Shown here in pieces: positions 1 to 5,138 of a DNA stretch of 5,138 nucleotides. A program made the position numbers and the translations under genes. Numbering within the stretch: position 1 is the stretch's first letter; each line of letters starts with the position of its first letter. The DNA is from an uncultured bacterium (GTDB taxonomy: Bacteria > Patescibacteriota > Minisyncoccia > Phycocordibacterales > UBA9973). The stretch covers positions 1 to 5,138 of the forward strand of contig CALAYS010000155.1 of NCBI GenBank assembly GCA_937895515.1, given 5' to 3'. The notes under the pieces were generated by a model. It made no database searches. It saw only the letters and a program-made list of their open reading frames with translations, and had not been told where the DNA came from.

Positions 1-2742
1 ATTTATTGCATCTATTAATTCCTCTATAGGCTCCATAGAAACTTTTCTAATAATCTCATAAAGTTTTTCGTAAGTTTGATAAAGACTCTTTTTCTCATCA
101 AGGATCTTCTCTTTTTCTTCCAAATCTTTTATTTTGTTTTTCAGAATGGAATATGCAAAATAATCTTTGTGAAGATTCTCATGAAAAGAAAGCTCTTTTT
201 CAAGGTAATTTATATTCACATCCTCTGTTTGCAAAAGACTTTCAATCCTACTAATTCTTTCTTCAACCGAAGAAAGTTTGTTTTTATTACCAAGTTGTTC
301 TAAATTTTTCTCATTTAAGTCTTTAACATTATTTTTTAAAACCTTAATCTTTTCTTCCAACTCTTGTTGGCTTTCGTCCATATTGTGGGTCTCAACTGGA
401 ATACTCGATTCTTCTGTTTTATTTTTACATAGAATGTTTCTAATACGTTGAATCTCTTCTTTTTTAGATTTCGACTCCACATAAATATAATATTCTTGCT
501 GAAGGAGAAGAAGTTTACTTAATTCTTCATCCAAAGAATATATTTTATCTGTTCCAGATGCACATTCCTTTAATTCATCTATAGTTTTTTGACAGATTTC
601 CCTTCTTTGGGTTAAAATATTTAGCCTATTTTTTTGATCAAGATATTTACTTTGTTTCTTTTCTAAAACTCTTCCCTTTTCTTTTGTTTCAACAATTGCT
701 TCTTCGAGCTCATCTATTTCAGATGAGGTTGGAAATGAAAACCCTGGATGTTTGTCAAAATATTTTTTGACCGTTTCTCCCCTTTGTAGAATTTCTAATT
801 CTTCTTCATCAATATTTGGAGGAATAAACTTCGCGAGTTCAAATAATTCAACTAATTCTTTCTCTGAAAGTTCACGAATTGGAGAATTACATTTTTTTGC
901 AAAGATGTCATATTCATCTTCTTCAATCCAAAAATTTATTTTTAAGACAGAGAGCTCCTTTACCTCGTCCCCAAGAAGTTTTTCTAATTCTCGCTCATTT
1001 TCTTCAAGATTTAAGAAAGTTTTTAATTTTTCAGAAAATAGAGTTAACTCTTCTTTTTCTTTATTTAACGCAGAAACGCTTACTCGTTCAGTAGAAACAA
1101 GTTTCCCTTTTTGGACATAAAGAAAAGCATCACATTTGGGACATAAATAATGTGTTTTCTCCTTTGCTTTTTTAATATTTTCGTCTAAAGCTTTGATAGA
1201 AAAAAGTGTTGTTTGCAAAAGTTCGGCCGAAAACTCGTTTTCTATTGTGTGGTTTGTAAGCCATTCTTTTGTGGATCTTTTTTCTTCTTTTAAACCATCG
1301 AGACTTTTTCTAATGCCATCGTAATATTCAACGAGATCTTTTCTATATTTCTTATTTTTTCTTTCTTGAAAAAAACATTGTAATTTTCTGTAATCCTCAA
1401 TTTTATCAAAATCTCCTTTATAGCCAAGAACAAATAATTTTTTTTCCCATTCTTGTCTTTCCTCTTTACTTTTAATAACTTTTTCAAGTCTTTCAGAATC
1501 TATCTTATAGGGAGAATATGCATCCCTAAGATTAATTTTAATGTCAAGATCTCGCTTTTTACCTTCAAGATTTATCATCGATTTATGGTTTATATCTATT
1601 TCATCTTGAACACACTCAAGCAGTGTTCCTTCATTCTCAAAAGAATCGATAATTTTTCCCATCTCATTTTCTAAAGTTATCCTTTTTTCTTCATCAGCAC
1701 GAGCTTTTTCCGAAACAACACGAACATCACTTATTTTTTTGGTAAGTTGACTGATAGTTGAAAATGGAAAATTTTCCTTTTCCCAAGAATTAATCTCGGA
1801 ACCGAGATCTCTTAATTCCATTAAAAGCTTTCTTTCTTGAGAAAGAAGTTCATAGTATTGCACTTTTTTTATTTTTTCTTCGAGGTCAAAAATTTGTTTG
1901 TTTAGAATATTAGATTCTTTAAGGAAATCGGTATCATCAATTTTTGCAACGATTTCTTGTTTCTTTTTCACAAGTGCATCTCTTTCCAAAAGAAGATCTT
2001 TTCTCTTTTCGTTTTTTGAGAAACCCTCTTTAATGTCTTTTGTTATAGTTTTAATTTTAGAAGTCACATCATCAATGCTTTCATATGTTTCATTTATAGC
2101 CCATAAATTTTCTGTTCTATTAAATATTTCTATATCTTTTTCAAGTGTTTCATATGATAAATCGTAAATAACTTGAGAAACTTTAGTTTCGCTATTAATA
2201 TTTTTTAGTTCAGCCGATATAACTGAGAGATAATAATCTGGATCATCGCGCTCACCAATTCCACTTCCATAAGCAAAATTTCTTAATATCCTAAGTTTTT
2301 CATCACCTGTTCCTACCAAAAGAAGATTTTTATTACCATTTAGAAGAAAAGAAGAAGCTATCCATAAATTACGTTCACCAAAAGCTGTTATAATATAACC
2401 TTGGGCTGCGTCTTCTGTTAAAATAGTCTCTCTAGGAAATTTTATATAGACTTTTAAGCTATTTGCAGTACGTTCTATGATAAGACCTGACAATGGAGTT
2501 TTTAAATCTTCACAACAATTGCCTTTACTAAATTTAATTGAAACGAAGGGATTTGATGATTTTTTTCCTTTAGGTCGAATGTTGGAATTAGAATGCCCAA
2601 AAAGACACCACTCGAAAGCAGCCAGAATAGTACTTTTACCAGCGCCCGAAGGACCAGTGATATGACAAAGGCTGGATTTTGGAAAATAAAAGGTTTTTTC
2701 TTGCTGATAACATTTAAAATCTGAGACTGTAATGGATGCCAT
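1..2742 (-). CDS. Rad50/SbcC-like SMC-family ATPase with zinc hook, C-terminus outside the window
   Basis: This frame stays open from the start codon to the left edge (914 residues visible). Residues 1-50 are a typical Rad50/SMC start: a short beta strand with FKCY, a Walker A motif GPSGAGKST at residues 30-38 (2629-2655), then ILAAFEWCLFG. From about residue 172 a Lys/Glu/Leu-rich coiled coil runs to CPKC at residues 534-537 (1132-1143), the CxxC zinc hook that joins two Rad50 coils, and a returning coil follows. If the coils are symmetric, the full protein is about 1050-1100 residues, so the signature motif, Walker B and D-loop lie left of the window. Where Rad50/SbcC usually has the Q-loop glutamine (LxQG), this protein appears to have Asn135 in SSFLLNGN. 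Family role: ATP-driven DNA clamp that usually works with an Mre11/SbcD nuclease. The start at 2742 gives the usual N-terminus; an in-frame ATG at 2760 would add MRKKTL. The gene diverges from the PIN-like gene. Confidence 0.92.
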   Translation of the reverse strand, partial: MASITVSDFKCYQQEKTFYFPKSSLCHITGPSGAGKSTILAAFEWCLFGHSNSNIRPKGKKSSNPFVSIKFSKGNCCEDLKTPLSGLIIERTANSLKVYIKFPRETILTEDAAQGYIITAFGERNLWIASSFLLNGNKNLLLVGTGDEKLRILRNFAYGSGIGERDDPDYYLSVISAELKNINSETKVSQVIYDLSYETLEKDIEIFNRTENLWAINETYESIDDVTSKIKTITKDIKEGFSKNEKRKDLLLERDALVKKKQEIVAKIDDTDFLKESNILNKQIFDLEEKIKKVQYYELLSQERKLLMELRDLGSEINSWEKENFPFSTISQLTKKISDVRVVSEKARADEEKRITLENEMGKIIDSFENEGTLLECVQDEIDINHKSMINLEGKKRDLDIKINLRDAYSPYKIDSERLEKVIKSKEERQEWEKKLFVLGYKGDFDKIEDYRKLQCFFQERKNKKYRKDLVEYYDGIRKSLDGLKEEKRSTKEWLTNHTIENEFSAELLQTTLFSIKALDENIKKAKEKTHYLCPKCDAFLYVQKGKLVSTERVSVSALNKEKEELTLFSEKLKTFLNLEENERELEKLLGDEVKELSVLKINFWIEEDEYDIFAKKCNSPIRELSEKELVELFELAKFIPPNIDEEELEILQRGETVKKYFDKHPGFSFPTSSEIDELEEAIVETKEKGRVLEKKQSKYLDQKNRLNILTQRREICQKTIDELKECASGTDKIYSLDEELSKLLLLQQEYYIYVESKSKKEEIQRIRNILCKNKTEESSIPVETHNMDESQQELEEKIKVLKNNVKDLNEKNLEQLGNKNKLSSVEERISRIESLLQTEDVNINYLEKELSFHENLHKDYFAYSILKNKIKDLEEKEKILDEKKSLYQTYEKLYEIIRKVSMEPIEELIDAIN

Positions 2743-2794
2743 CAAAGTCTTTTTGCGCATAAGACAATTGCGAGCAAAATAATCAATCCTAAAA
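2743..2794. promoter_or_regulatory. Short shared divergent intergenic region
   Basis: Only 52 bp separate the divergent start codons of the Rad50-like ATPase and the PIN-like gene, or 34 bp if the ATPase starts at the ATG at 2760. Any promoters must be very compact, overlap each other, or lie inside the opposite coding region. I see no confident -35/-10 pair, no operator palindrome and no Shine-Dalgarno sequence before either start. The PIN-like ATG has A-rich flanking bases (taaaaATGG). The arrangement suggests the two genes are controlled together, but this is inferred from position only. Confidence 0.35.
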
Positions 2795-3775
2795 ATGGGA
2801 ACAAAGGTAGAAACTTACCGCCGTGATATAATAGCTTTTTTTTCTCCAATTAACAGGGATATTTCGAAAATTTTATCTGAAAATATAGAGGATTTAAATT
2901 TTCCCTTCAAAACCGCTTACATTTTTTTCAAAGAGGGGGGAGCATCGGCTAGTCGTATTCTCTCTTTTTTAAATAGCTGTTCTACTTTTCATCTTTATAA
3001 ACAACCTGTGTTAGATAGACAAAGCTTTAATCTTCCTTCCAGAGGAGACTATTACCTCAAAAAATTTATAAGCGAAAATAGTGTTAATTCTATCATAGAT
3101 CGTTTCTCTGTTTCAACATACATAGCGAAGGCTATAGTCAAAGATTTAACCGAGAATAGTGAGTTTAATTGGTTTATTTCAGAAAAGGAACGTCCTGGTT
3201 CAAGAGGAAATGAGTACATCATTGTCGATACAATGAACTTGTTCTTTAAAATCAAACAGCATTATAATGGAAAAAATAAGAAGTTTTTGCACATCAAAAA
3301 CAACATTATAGGCAATCGTTTGATTAATGATTGTATCAAGGAATTTGTAGAATATATTTCATCCAATCTTAACGGCAACAAATATCGACTAATTTTTGTT
3401 TGCCCTAAAACAAAAATATATCCCAAGCACTATCTTTCTGATAACTTTTACATTGTGTCAGTTGATTGTCTTCAATATTTGGGAGTTGAATGTTCGTCTG
3501 AAACTTCATCAAATGAAACTGATGACTGTGTTCTCATTCTGATATATGATTACCTTTTTTACAAAAAGAATTATAGCATTTCTATTCTATCAGGTGATAA
3601 TTATGGGTTTTCTATAATTTCACATGATTTCTTCAGGTCATACGATAGGGCATTGATAACAGTAGAAAATGGAACAGAATCTTCGACAATGCTTTCTTGG
3701 GAGGATTTGACTTATGAGAATCCGGCCTTTACATTTGAGGGAAGAACCCTATCTATTTTTGAAGAGGAATTGTAA
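2795..3775 (+). CDS. PIN/NYN-like nuclease domain protein with possible N-terminal helix-turn-helix
   Basis: A 326-residue protein. The C-terminal half carries the ordered acidic motifs of the PIN/NYN nuclease fold: a hydrophobic strand ending in VDTMNL (Asp145, Asn148), then ETDDCVLILIYDYL (Glu241, Asp243, Asp244), then a strand ending in ILSGDNYGF (Asp268). In known PIN domains these acidic residues bind Mg/Mn to cut RNA or, less often, DNA. Residues about 95-119 (SVNSIIDRFSVSTYIAKAIV and following) read like a helix-turn-helix, which suggests nucleic-acid binding; this is weaker. Residues 1-75 match no family I recognise. No signal peptide or membrane segment is visible, so it is probably cytosolic. 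The ATG at 2795 is the first in frame and lies 52 bp from the divergent Rad50-like start. The stop codon overlaps a hairpin shared with the convergent Nudix gene. The gene is confident; the nuclease call is moderate because it rests on motif pattern, not alignment. Confidence 0.72.
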   Translation: MGTKVETYRRDIIAFFSPINRDISKILSENIEDLNFPFKTAYIFFKEGGASASRILSFLNSCSTFHLYKQPVLDRQSFNLPSRGDYYLKKFISENSVNSIIDRFSVSTYIAKAIVKDLTENSEFNWFISEKERPGSRGNEYIIVDTMNLFFKIKQHYNGKNKKFLHIKNNIIGNRLINDCIKEFVEYISSNLNGNKYRLIFVCPKTKIYPKHYLSDNFYIVSVDCLQYLGVECSSETSSNETDDCVLILIYDYLFYKKNYSISILSGDNYGFSIISHDFFRSYDRALITVENGTESSTMLSWEDLTYENPAFTFEGRTLSIFEEEL

Positions 3776-3790
3776 TGGCTTACAGCCATT
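3774..3790. terminator. Hairpin between convergent stop codons, likely bidirectional 3'-end signal
   Basis: AATGGCT (3774-3780), loop TAC, AGCCATT (3784-3790) is a perfect 7-bp stem. It exactly fills the space between the TAA of the PIN-like gene (3773-3775) and the TAA of the Nudix gene (3792-3790, minus strand). Neither strand has a T-run after the stem, so it does not fit a Rho-independent terminator. Mimivirus and several other giant viruses end and polyadenylate transcripts at hairpins (the 'hairpin rule'), and this element would fit such a mechanism. The placement is seen directly; the function is inferred. Confidence 0.5.
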
Positions 3791-4458
3791 TATCGTTTGG
3801 TGTGACTTTTGTTTGTCGTCAAATACTGCACATCCAATATTTTTTGTATCGATGGTAGAACAAAAGAATGAAAATCTCTTGACCTGACTTTTTTATTGAA
3901 ATCAACCCATTCAAAACATATAGCCTCGGCATTTTTATCTACTATTTTCGCTGGTATAAGGGTAGAGGCAACTTTATCATCTATCTGAACCAATACTAGA
4001 GCATACTTTATGCGAGAACACCATATTATTTTGCATTCCAATGATATTATTTTCTTTTGGACTTCTGTTATGAAAGAACTATTGTGTCCTCCTTCAGCTA
4101 AATCTCCAATTTCCTCTGCAAACTCCGACGCAGCTGTCTCATAAATATTTTCCATTCGTAAAAGAAGCTCTGTCTGAACAGTTTCTCTGCCACCTCCAGG
4201 GAAGTTGTATTTTATTTTACCATCTCTCATTTCTTTAAGAAAAAGGTACTTATTTCCTACAAAAACGCAAACACCTGCAGCACAATATCCAAGTAAATCA
4301 TTTTCGATAGGACTATCTTTGTAATAATCTTCTGGACTACATTTTCTCTTAAATCTAAAAAATTTAGGACATTTTCTAAGTCCATGTTCATCGGAACATA
4401 AAAATGGACACAATCCAAACTTGCGTTCCAAAGAAAAAAGATTATTTTTTTCTTCCAT
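3790..4458 (-). CDS. Nudix hydrolase with divergent Nudix box and N-terminal cysteine cluster
   Basis: A 222-residue protein. Nudix enzymes cleave a nucleoside diphosphate linked to another group, using metal held by the Nudix box. The box here is FPGGG (residues 86-90), then Glu103 with seven residues to SEFAEEIGD (111-119). Metal-binding Glu112, Glu115 and Glu116 and Gly118 are present. It departs from the consensus G-x5-E-x7-RE-U-x-EE-x-G in two ways: the usual Arg is Ser111, and there are about seven or eight extra residues between the glycines and Glu103. The N-terminus has Cys17, Cys21, His25, Cys30 and Cys40, a possible zinc site not found in typical Nudix housecleaning enzymes. The strand LGYCAAGVCVFVGNKYLFLK precedes the box as expected. 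The length is close to poxvirus D9/D10-type decapping enzymes, so decapping is possible, but the substrate cannot be read from sequence. I chose the ATG at 4458; the frame extends upstream only to a TTG at 4485. It lies downstream of the small helical gene on the same strand. Confidence 0.83.
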   Translation of the reverse strand: MEEKNNLFSLERKFGLCPFLCSDEHGLRKCPKFFRFKRKCSPEDYYKDSPIENDLLGYCAAGVCVFVGNKYLFLKEMRDGKIKYNFPGGGRETVQTELLLRMENIYETAASEFAEEIGDLAEGGHNSSFITEVQKKIISLECKIIWCSRIKYALVLVQIDDKVASTLIPAKIVDKNAEAICFEWVDFNKKVRSRDFHSFVLPSIQKILDVQYLTTNKSHTKR

Positions 4459-4495
4459 AATTAATTTAATAAATTGCAACAACAATCTTTTTCAA

Positions 4496-4503
4496 AAATA
4501 TTT
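4496..4503 (-). promoter_or_regulatory. AAATATTT motif upstream of the Nudix gene
   Basis: AAATATTT lies 38-45 bases upstream of the Nudix ATG. The same octamer is described as a promoter motif in marseilleviruses. It is a weak call: the sequence is a palindrome, is expected about once by chance in AT-rich DNA of this length, and also occurs inside the Rad50-like coding region (near 612, 758 and 2122). No such motif precedes the other genes. Confidence 0.2.
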
Positions 4504-4562
4504 TCTATTAATACTTATTTTTGCAACACTTGTTTCTAATTAAGGTTTTTTAAAGTAGTTTT

Positions 4563-4585
4563 TTTGGGATAAATTTTATCTCAAA
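4563..4585. terminator. Near-perfect 11-bp inverted repeat directly after the small gene's stop codon
   Basis: TTTGGGATAAA (4563-4573), a central T, and TTTATCTCAAA (4575-4585) pair at 10 of 11 positions; the exception is 4567/4581 (G-T in the plus strand, A-C in the minus-strand transcript). The element abuts the TAA of the small minus-strand gene (4588-4586). In that gene's transcript it is followed by an A-rich stretch, not a T-run, so it is not a classic Rho-independent terminator. It fits a hairpin 3'-end signal of the giant-virus kind. The structure is seen directly; the role is inferred. Confidence 0.5.
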
Positions 4586-4822
4586 TTAATATCGGCGTTT
4601 TGCCCTTTCAGCGGCTGCGCTATTAAGGTTTTTTGCGGCCAATATACATTGACTTGTAGCAAGTTCAAACTTTTGGCGTGCTTTGAGGATAACAAAATTG
4701 TCAGAGTTTTCTAAACTAGCCTCTTGGAGTTCTCGTTCGGCTATAGACACATCATTACTTTTTGTTTCAAAAATATTGGCAAATTCAAAAACTTTGTTTT
4801 CAAGTTCTTTTTGTAATGACAT
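4586..4822 (-). CDS. Small helical protein of unknown function
   Basis: A 78-residue protein that I do not recognise. It has no proline or glycine, and few aromatic residues. It looks like two long helices (about residues 2-38 and 42-76) joined at SLENSDN. The first half is Glu/Lys-rich with heptad-like hydrophobic spacing; the second is Ala/Lys/Arg-rich and ends AAAERAKRRY, a basic tail that could bind nucleic acid. There is no signal peptide or membrane segment and only one cysteine (Cys59). The local G+C looks higher than in the neighbours, and codon positions look coding-like. A strong inverted repeat begins immediately after its stop codon, which supports a real gene end. The ATG at 4822 is the only sensible start and has no Shine-Dalgarno sequence. 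It could be a small structural or coiled-coil accessory protein, but nothing in the sequence decides this. Confidence 0.6.
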   Translation of the reverse strand: MSLQKELENKVFEFANIFETKSNDVSIAERELQEASLENSDNFVILKARQKFELATSQCILAAKNLNSAAAERAKRRY

Positions 4823-4855
4823 TTTGATAGATTCTATTTTTTTCGAATAAAAAAG

Positions 4856-4879
4856 ATCTTATTATAAATTCAATAAGAT
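4856..4879. repeat. 8-bp perfect inverted repeat
   Basis: ATCTTATT (4856-4863) and AATAAGAT (4872-4879) form a perfect 8-bp stem with an 8-base loop ATAAATTC. It sits 34 bp upstream of the small helical gene. It could be the 3'-end signal of a transcript coming from the right, an operator for the small gene, or chance in AT-rich DNA. Confidence 0.4.
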
Positions 4880-4951
4880 TAAACTAAAAACCAGCGATTT
4901 CTAACAATAAAGTCGTTTTTTCATTGATGGATTTAAAACGTTGGTTCAAGC

Positions 4952-4999
4952 AAAACTGCTTCTGAGCAAATAACTCAGAAGGCCTCTATTTTGTATAAA
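4952..4999. repeat. Intergenic repeat, copy 1
   Basis: This is the first of two diverged direct copies about 122-123 bp apart. The shared blocks are AAACTGC, TCTGA and the 11-base TCAGAAGGCCT followed by an A/T-rich tail. Inside it is a perfect 8-bp hairpin: CTTCTGAG (4959-4966), loop CAAATAA, CTCAGAAG (4974-4981). No T-run suitable for a Rho-independent terminator follows. Confidence 0.55.
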
Positions 5000-5074
5000 A
5001 GCCATTGACTAAAAATAAAAATATAGTTTGGTTTAAATTAGGCCAAGTCAAAAGTATTGTTTTAAATGCTCACA

Positions 5075-5118
5075 TAAACTGCATCTGACCTATTATTCAG
5101 AAGGCCTATATTTGAGTA
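5075..5118. repeat. Intergenic repeat, copy 2 (decayed hairpin)
   Basis: This is the second copy of the repeat. It keeps AAACTGC (5076-5082), TCTGA (5084-5088) and TCAGAAGGCCT (5097-5107). Its hairpin is weaker: TCTGA pairs with TCAGA across an 8-base loop, with a mismatch outside. The loop differs from copy 1 and is one base shorter between the shared blocks, so the copies diverged after duplication. Confidence 0.5.
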
Positions 5119-5138
5119 AATTAATCGAAAAACTTTTT

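Larger units (their letters stand above)
4459..4585. other. AT-rich intergenic gap upstream of the Nudix gene
   Basis: This 127-bp gap separates two genes on the minus strand. It is very AT-rich and contains an inverted repeat directly after the upstream gene (4563-4585), an 8-bp direct repeat TTGCAACA at 4474-4481 and 4521-4528, and AAATATTT at 4496-4503. There is no Shine-Dalgarno sequence in the 20 bases before the Nudix ATG. The gap is long enough for the Nudix gene to have its own promoter, so the two genes need not be one transcript. Confidence 0.5.
4823..5138. other. Gene-free region with hairpins and a repeat pair
   Basis: I see no supportable coding gene in these 316 bases. Stops are frequent in all six frames. 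The longest reading frames are a 19-codon minus-strand frame (5005-4946) and a frame entering from the right edge and stopping at 5062; both are too short to call. The region holds a stem-loop at 4856-4879 and two diverged copies of a repeat of about 45 bp. It may be a spacer, contain 3'-end signals of a gene beyond the right edge, or encode a small structured RNA. Confidence 0.5.

Noticed and set aside
754..771. Perfect 7-bp inverted repeat GTCAAAA/TTTTGAC
   Set aside because: It lies inside the Rad50-like coding sequence and is made by Lys/Phe codons. It shows that short AT-rich stems occur by chance here and lowers the weight of any single hairpin.
752..1120. Plus-strand 122-residue Ser/Phe-rich open frame
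   Set aside because: It lies entirely opposite the Rad50-like coding frame, and its Ser/Phe richness is what the reverse strand of Glu/Lys-rich coiled-coil codons produces. The same applies to the other short plus-strand frames between 76 and 2665.
1132..1143. CPKC as an independent zinc-finger protein
   Set aside because: It is a single CxxC at the middle of a long coiled coil in one continuous frame, the position expected for a Rad50 zinc hook.
3052..3255. Minus-strand 67-residue frame
   Set aside because: It is fully inside the PIN-like gene on the opposite strand and shows no recognisable motif.
4459..4485. Nudix start extended to the TTG at 4485 (adds nine residues)
   Set aside because: The extension adds a hydrophobic stretch with no ribosome-binding sequence; the ATG at 4458 gives a normal hydrophilic N-terminus.
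4861..4866. TATAAT (minus strand) as a bacterial -10 box for the small gene
   Set aside because: There is no acceptable -35 box at 16-18 bp spacing, and the hexamer lies inside a hairpin in AT-rich DNA, where it is common by chance.
4946..5005. 19-codon minus-strand frame overlapping repeat copy 1, similar to the frame entering from the right edge (ends at 5062)
   Set aside because: The shared residues (GLL) follow from the nucleotide repeat. Both frames are too short and lack any other coding evidence.
1..5138. CRISPR array, tRNA or rRNA gene, insertion sequence
   Set aside because: I saw no regularly spaced repeats, no cloverleaf or rRNA-like segment, and no transposase or terminal inverted repeats in the window.

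Overview
The window is compact, AT-rich DNA (about 30 % G+C by eye) with four supportable protein genes. None of the four start codons has a convincing Shine-Dalgarno sequence. Inverted repeats sit tightly against the gene ends and are not followed by the T-run of a bacterial Rho-independent terminator. Tight packing, hairpins at gene 3' ends, a Rad50-like ATPase and a Nudix enzyme with a divergent box together look more like a nucleocytoplasmic large DNA virus (pithovirus- or marseillevirus-like) or a related element than an ordinary bacterial chromosome. This is an inference at about 55-60 %; an AT-rich bacterium that does not use Shine-Dalgarno sequences, such as a Bacteroidetes relative, is not excluded.

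Layout. Positions 2742 to 1, minus strand: a long uninterrupted frame for a Rad50/SbcC-like SMC ATPase, with an N-terminal Walker A motif, a long coiled coil and a central CPKC zinc hook. It runs off the left edge, so the C-terminal ATPase half is missing. Divergent from it, across only about 52 bp, is a 326-residue plus-strand protein (2795-3775) with PIN/NYN-like nuclease motifs in its C-terminal half and a possible helix-turn-helix before them. This gene converges on a minus-strand Nudix hydrolase (3790-4458). The gap of about 14 bp between their stop codons is a perfect 7-bp hairpin. Upstream of the Nudix gene, on the same strand, is a small helical protein (4586-4822) whose stop codon is directly followed by a near-perfect 11-bp inverted repeat. 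The last 316 bases hold no recognisable gene, but they contain an 8-bp stem-loop and two diverged copies of a repeat of about 45 bp with an internal hairpin.

Function. The Rad50-like ATPase and the PIN-like nuclease share one very short intergenic region and may act together in DNA end processing, replication/repair or nucleic-acid defence; this is inferred from position and domains only. The Nudix enzyme could clean up nucleotides or, if the DNA is viral, remove mRNA caps. The small helical protein is unrecognised.
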